NCBI GenBank assembly: GCA_021234535.1
Contig: CM037830.1
Span: 20,267,116 to 20,331,115, forward strand
Reading direction: 5' to 3'
DNA: 64,000 bases
From: Stichopus chloronotus
Taxonomy: Eukaryota; Echinodermata; Holothuroidea; Aspidochirotida; Stichopodidae
In this document: positions 61,001-64,000 of the stretch, one piece after another
Layout of the letters: the number at the start of each line of letters is the position of its first letter
How positions within the stretch are numbered: position 1 is the stretch's first letter
Made by a program: the position numbers and the translations under genes
The notes under the pieces: generated by a model
Told to the model about the DNA's origin: nothing
Databases searched by the model: none
What the model saw: only the letters and a program-made list of their open reading frames with translations

Positions 61001-63889
61001 TAGTATATTGTTATTGTTATATTGTTCCGGTGTGACAGTGGCGTAATAAGTTTAACCAACTGCGTTGCGCGTCTCTCCTTTTGGACGGCCGTGCGTCCAT
61101 TGTTTAACAACCATAACTAAGACTGCGTCCTGGGCGAATATCGATAGAACACATTCTGCGCACGGGCAGTGACTTCCAGTAATGCCAAGTAAAATTCGCA
61201 AAAGGCCCCCGTGAAGAATATTCATTGTACATGTGTGCATGTGCAGAAAATCTGGACCCTCCGAGACACCCACACTAGTCAGTATGGCACATTAAAACTA
61301 CCCAATCAGTTATTCCCAATTCGAAAAGCCTATCCTTAAAGATTGAGACGTAGGACGCAAGTGTTGATTGGGGAACAGGGTACGCTGTGGCTAATTTTAA
61401 GTTATGGAGGCTTTCTTTACCTTACCGGGAAACTAAAGGTGAAGGGATGCAACAATACCTACTCACTATTATGAAAATCAAGATTCTCCATACCTCGAGA
61501 GCGTGTTCACCCGCAGTCTTTACATCAAAGGTGCTCGACTTTTTTAAACAGTCTGGTCACAAAGGTTACAATCCCACAATCTATTATCCTTCTCGTTATA
61601 CTGCATGTAGATAAAAAAAAAAGTATCGGGCCCAGAAACTTGTAACGGGTGTGACAATAAAATCATTACTGAGATATGAATTCTACAGCAAGGTGAATGA
61701 CCCCCCCTTCCCCTCCAAAAAAAAGAAAGATAAGATTACCAAGACTATCGGAATCGAGTGTAAGATTTGACCACCAAAGTCCATCACAAGCTTTATGTTT
61801 TCCGTTTTGCTTGGTTTATCTTTCGTATTCTCATTACTTCAATTATTTCTGTTCAAAAGAGGGTTAGGGTATAACGCTGCTATAGATGTACCAAGTGAGC
61901 GTTCAAGCTCAGTCTAAATGTGTACAAAATGCGCGTTGACGGCCAGTCTTGGCTGGCTAGATGCTGGATGCCAGTACACGATTACACTCAGGTCTGCACG
62001 AAGTAGGCATGAACACCCTCTGTGTGAGTTGACACCTAAGATAATTCACTTGAATTATCTTAGGTTGACACAGACACACGCAAGTTTTCCTATATATACG
62101 TGCAAGTTTTGACCCTCAGTGCGTCTAACCTGACTCACGAACTCTCGTCAGATACGAATGTAAGCATGCATGTCCATCGAATCTTCAATGCAATCAAATT
62201 TACAATCTGATATTTTCGAATACTGTGAAAATTGTTCTAAATTGACCAGATCACAAATTCACATTGGATGACCATACATGGATAATATACATGTACCCAC
62301 ACGACAATCGTGGTTGAATGAAGCAAGTAATAAAAAAAGCGATATCCAAGAAAAAGAGTGGTTGGCTGACTGAAGTAAATAATTCACTCTGTAATCCTGC
62401 AGAATGATCAAGCGGAGACTGATCTTTGAACTTTGCCAGCCTAGTGTTTTTTTAAAGGAGGAGGGGAATTCTGTAAAAAATACAAACATTCCTTCTGTCC
62501 CTGTAAGTTACCAAAGTCATGATCAACATAAAAGAGTTTTTAGTTTACGTTCTAAAACCCAAATCAGTGATGAACTTCTTTTCATTTTAAAGTGCCTCTT
62601 CGTTTTTAACGAAGGTAGGACATATTTTGAAGATTGTTTAGGCACAGACCACTAGTGCCATTGCAAAAGTCGTGTAGGCCTATGTTTTAGTCAGTTTCTC
62701 ATACCTCTCCGGAGAACAAAAAGCACATAAAGTTAACTTGAATTACAAATACATAAAAAATAAAGTTCACAAAGACTTTGTCTGGACAAATATACGCGAA
62801 CTTTATGAACACAAATTAACGGTCCCGACCACCCTATTTCTAATACAGTAGTATCAACAATTTAGCCTGTTACGGTTTAATCCGAGCCTGCGCTTCTTTG
62901 ATATTTTCCGATGCATTAATTTACTATATAGCGATATTAATAATAGTAAATGTAGCTTATTGGTGAATGCATGTTTAACAATTGATTCATTGAGCTGTAG
63001 TCCAGTGGACGGCGTTAGTGCTTCCTTCCCGTCGGGACACGTAGGGAGGGGCCTATCATCACTTCATGATAGCTACATTGTGGGAGGAGTATTTAAGATG
63101 GGCGCCACCATCACTGGGCGGAGCGTACCATGAAATGTTTAGATGAATATACTCCCCAGATTCCCGAAAATCGCCTTCCTAGGCCCCGACGGCACCCTTT
63201 CACCTTCGCGACCACTTCCCCAACAAGCTGATGCGGAGAGGGGGCATGGTCCCCGATCCCCAGCAACACCCCAGCCACTGCTGTAGAAAGGTAAGTCTAG
63301 GTATGTATAGTAGCCAACACCTCTATCAGCCATGAATAGGCATTCTTACTGACATTTACGTTTTAGTATCTAAAGGCAAAGTAGCAGCTCTGACGAAACA
63401 ACATAAATCACAAAGGGGGACGAGAATGTCATAGAATCGGTATCAAACGTGCGTATAGCACATACCGAGTTAATAATTATCTCTAGAAATCATAGCAAAA
63501 GAAAGGATCAAGCATCCCCTGTAATGGAACGCAATGCCTGCTCCCTCCAATTGCTAACATTTAAGTACATATATAGACCTACGTGTTAATCAACAAACAG
63601 TAATACTGTCAAGGGCATTTTTGTCAGGTGTTTCAAAGACGTGTTGATGGTTCCGTCGAATTTTTCCGTGGTTGGGAAGCTTACAGGGCAGGCTTTGGTA
63701 ACGTCAACTCGGAATTTTGGCTGGGAAACGAAAAAGTATTTTACCTGACTGCCCAGGGCTCCTACGAGATGAGGGTTGATTTGACAGATTTTGACGAAGA
63801 GTCCCGTTTCGCTGCTTACGACTACTTTCGGTTAGGGGACGAGGAGAATCGCTACAAATTGTTTCTCGGAGCATATTCTGGAAATGCAG
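58003..63889 (+). CDS. Secreted fibrinogen-related protein, 5' four exons (runs past window end)
   Basis: Exons 58003-58053, 59612-59651, 60001-60155 and 63628-63889 join in consistent phases (0, 1, 0; exiting in phase 1 at donor GTAGGA). Exon 1 is a signal peptide (MRGFGLVFLVCLLVSAE). Exon 2 is a cysteine-containing 40-nt linker (GHCDVCSGSTHGQ). Exon 3 opens the fibrinogen C-terminal domain (DCTEIKSNG, SGVYTI, FYVYCDMTTDGGGWT). Exon 4 continues with VFQRRVDGSVEFFRGW, FWLGNEK, MRVDLTDF and LFLGAYSGNAG. The usual calcium-binding and ligand-pocket segment lies beyond the window. Family members are secreted pattern-recognition lectins or developmental ligands (ficolin, techylectin, FREP, angiopoietin types). 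With no collagen or coiled-coil region between signal and domain, a short lectin-like form is likely. No disabling change is seen. Confidence 0.9.
60156..63627. other. Large intron of the fibrinogen-related gene
   Basis: About 3.5 kb without further fibrinogen exons on the plus strand. It contains a perfect 14-bp-stem palindrome (62035-62064) and a GC-richer patch at about 63000-63300 with a TATTTAAG box and a GTAAGT donor at 63291. Other open frames are short and unrecognised. Confidence 0.5.
62029..62070. repeat. Perfect short palindrome flanked by TTGACA direct repeats
   Basis: CCTAAGATAATTCA, two loop bases CT, then the exact inverse TGAATTATCTTAGG (62035-62064). The sequence TTGACA directly flanks it on both sides (62029-62034 and 62065-62070), like a target-site duplication around a minimal insertion. 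Confidence 0.85.
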
Positions 63890-64000
63890 GTAGGAGAATG
63901 ATACTGTGGTACTTGTAACGAGGATATTCATGAACGAGGGTCGATATGTGTAAGAGAAACTGATTGACACATCTTCATCAGGACAACTTTTACCGCTTTT

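Noticed and set aside
60690..61035. Possible MITE with GGGTCACACG and CGGTGTGACAG ends
   Set aside because: The terminal match is short and imperfect, and no target duplication or second copy is visible.

Overview
The window reads as nuclear DNA of an animal. Coding sequence is sparse and split into short exons with GT-AG introns, the DNA is AT-rich and full of mononucleotide runs, and it carries MITE-like elements, microsatellites and retroelement remnants. Fibrinogen-domain lectin-like genes, a sulfotransferase pair, SLC23-type transporter relics and abundant MITEs suggest a marine invertebrate deuterostome, most likely an echinoderm (perhaps a sea cucumber). That placement is inference; no rRNA or mitochondrial marker is present.

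The main structure is a large direct segmental duplication. Copy A covers about 7.9-24.1 kb and copy B about 34.7-51.2 kb. The copies align through most of their length, introns and intergenic DNA included, but are broken by indels of 0.15-3.2 kb that mark mobile elements and deletions acquired afterwards. Each copy carries an apparently intact two-exon gene for a 320-residue P-loop sulfotransferase-like protein (A: 15822-18291; B: 40813-44421; about 92% identical by my count). Each also carries a THAP zinc-finger first-exon remnant and a decayed minus-strand SLC23-type (nucleobase/ascorbate transporter) gene. The SLC23 copies share an in-frame stop and each has private frameshifts or deletions, so decay probably began before the duplication.

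Layout: 1-7.9 kb, no recognised gene, a dispersed repeat and an LTR-like segment. 7.9-24.1 kb, copy A, including a 3.2 kb A-only block (12.1-15.3 kb) with an array of AGGTCA half-sites just upstream of the sulfotransferase. 24.1-34.7 kb, single-copy spacer with an SLC23 exon, two exons of a fibrinogen-related gene on the minus strand, a BEL/Pao-like gag fragment and an ACGT-rich 120-bp tandem array. 34.7-51.2 kb, copy B. 51.2-57.9 kb, another SLC23 exon, MITEs, a large inverted repeat and a hAT-like non-autonomous element. 58.0 kb to the end, the 5' part of a secreted fibrinogen-related gene on the plus strand that runs off the window.

The two functional-looking gene types are the sulfotransferase pair and the fibrinogen-related protein; nothing shows that they act in one pathway. 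Several SLC23 frameshifts lie in mononucleotide runs, so sequencing error could explain some, but not the shared stop or the 50-nt deletion. Splice sites were assigned by eye and identities counted by hand.
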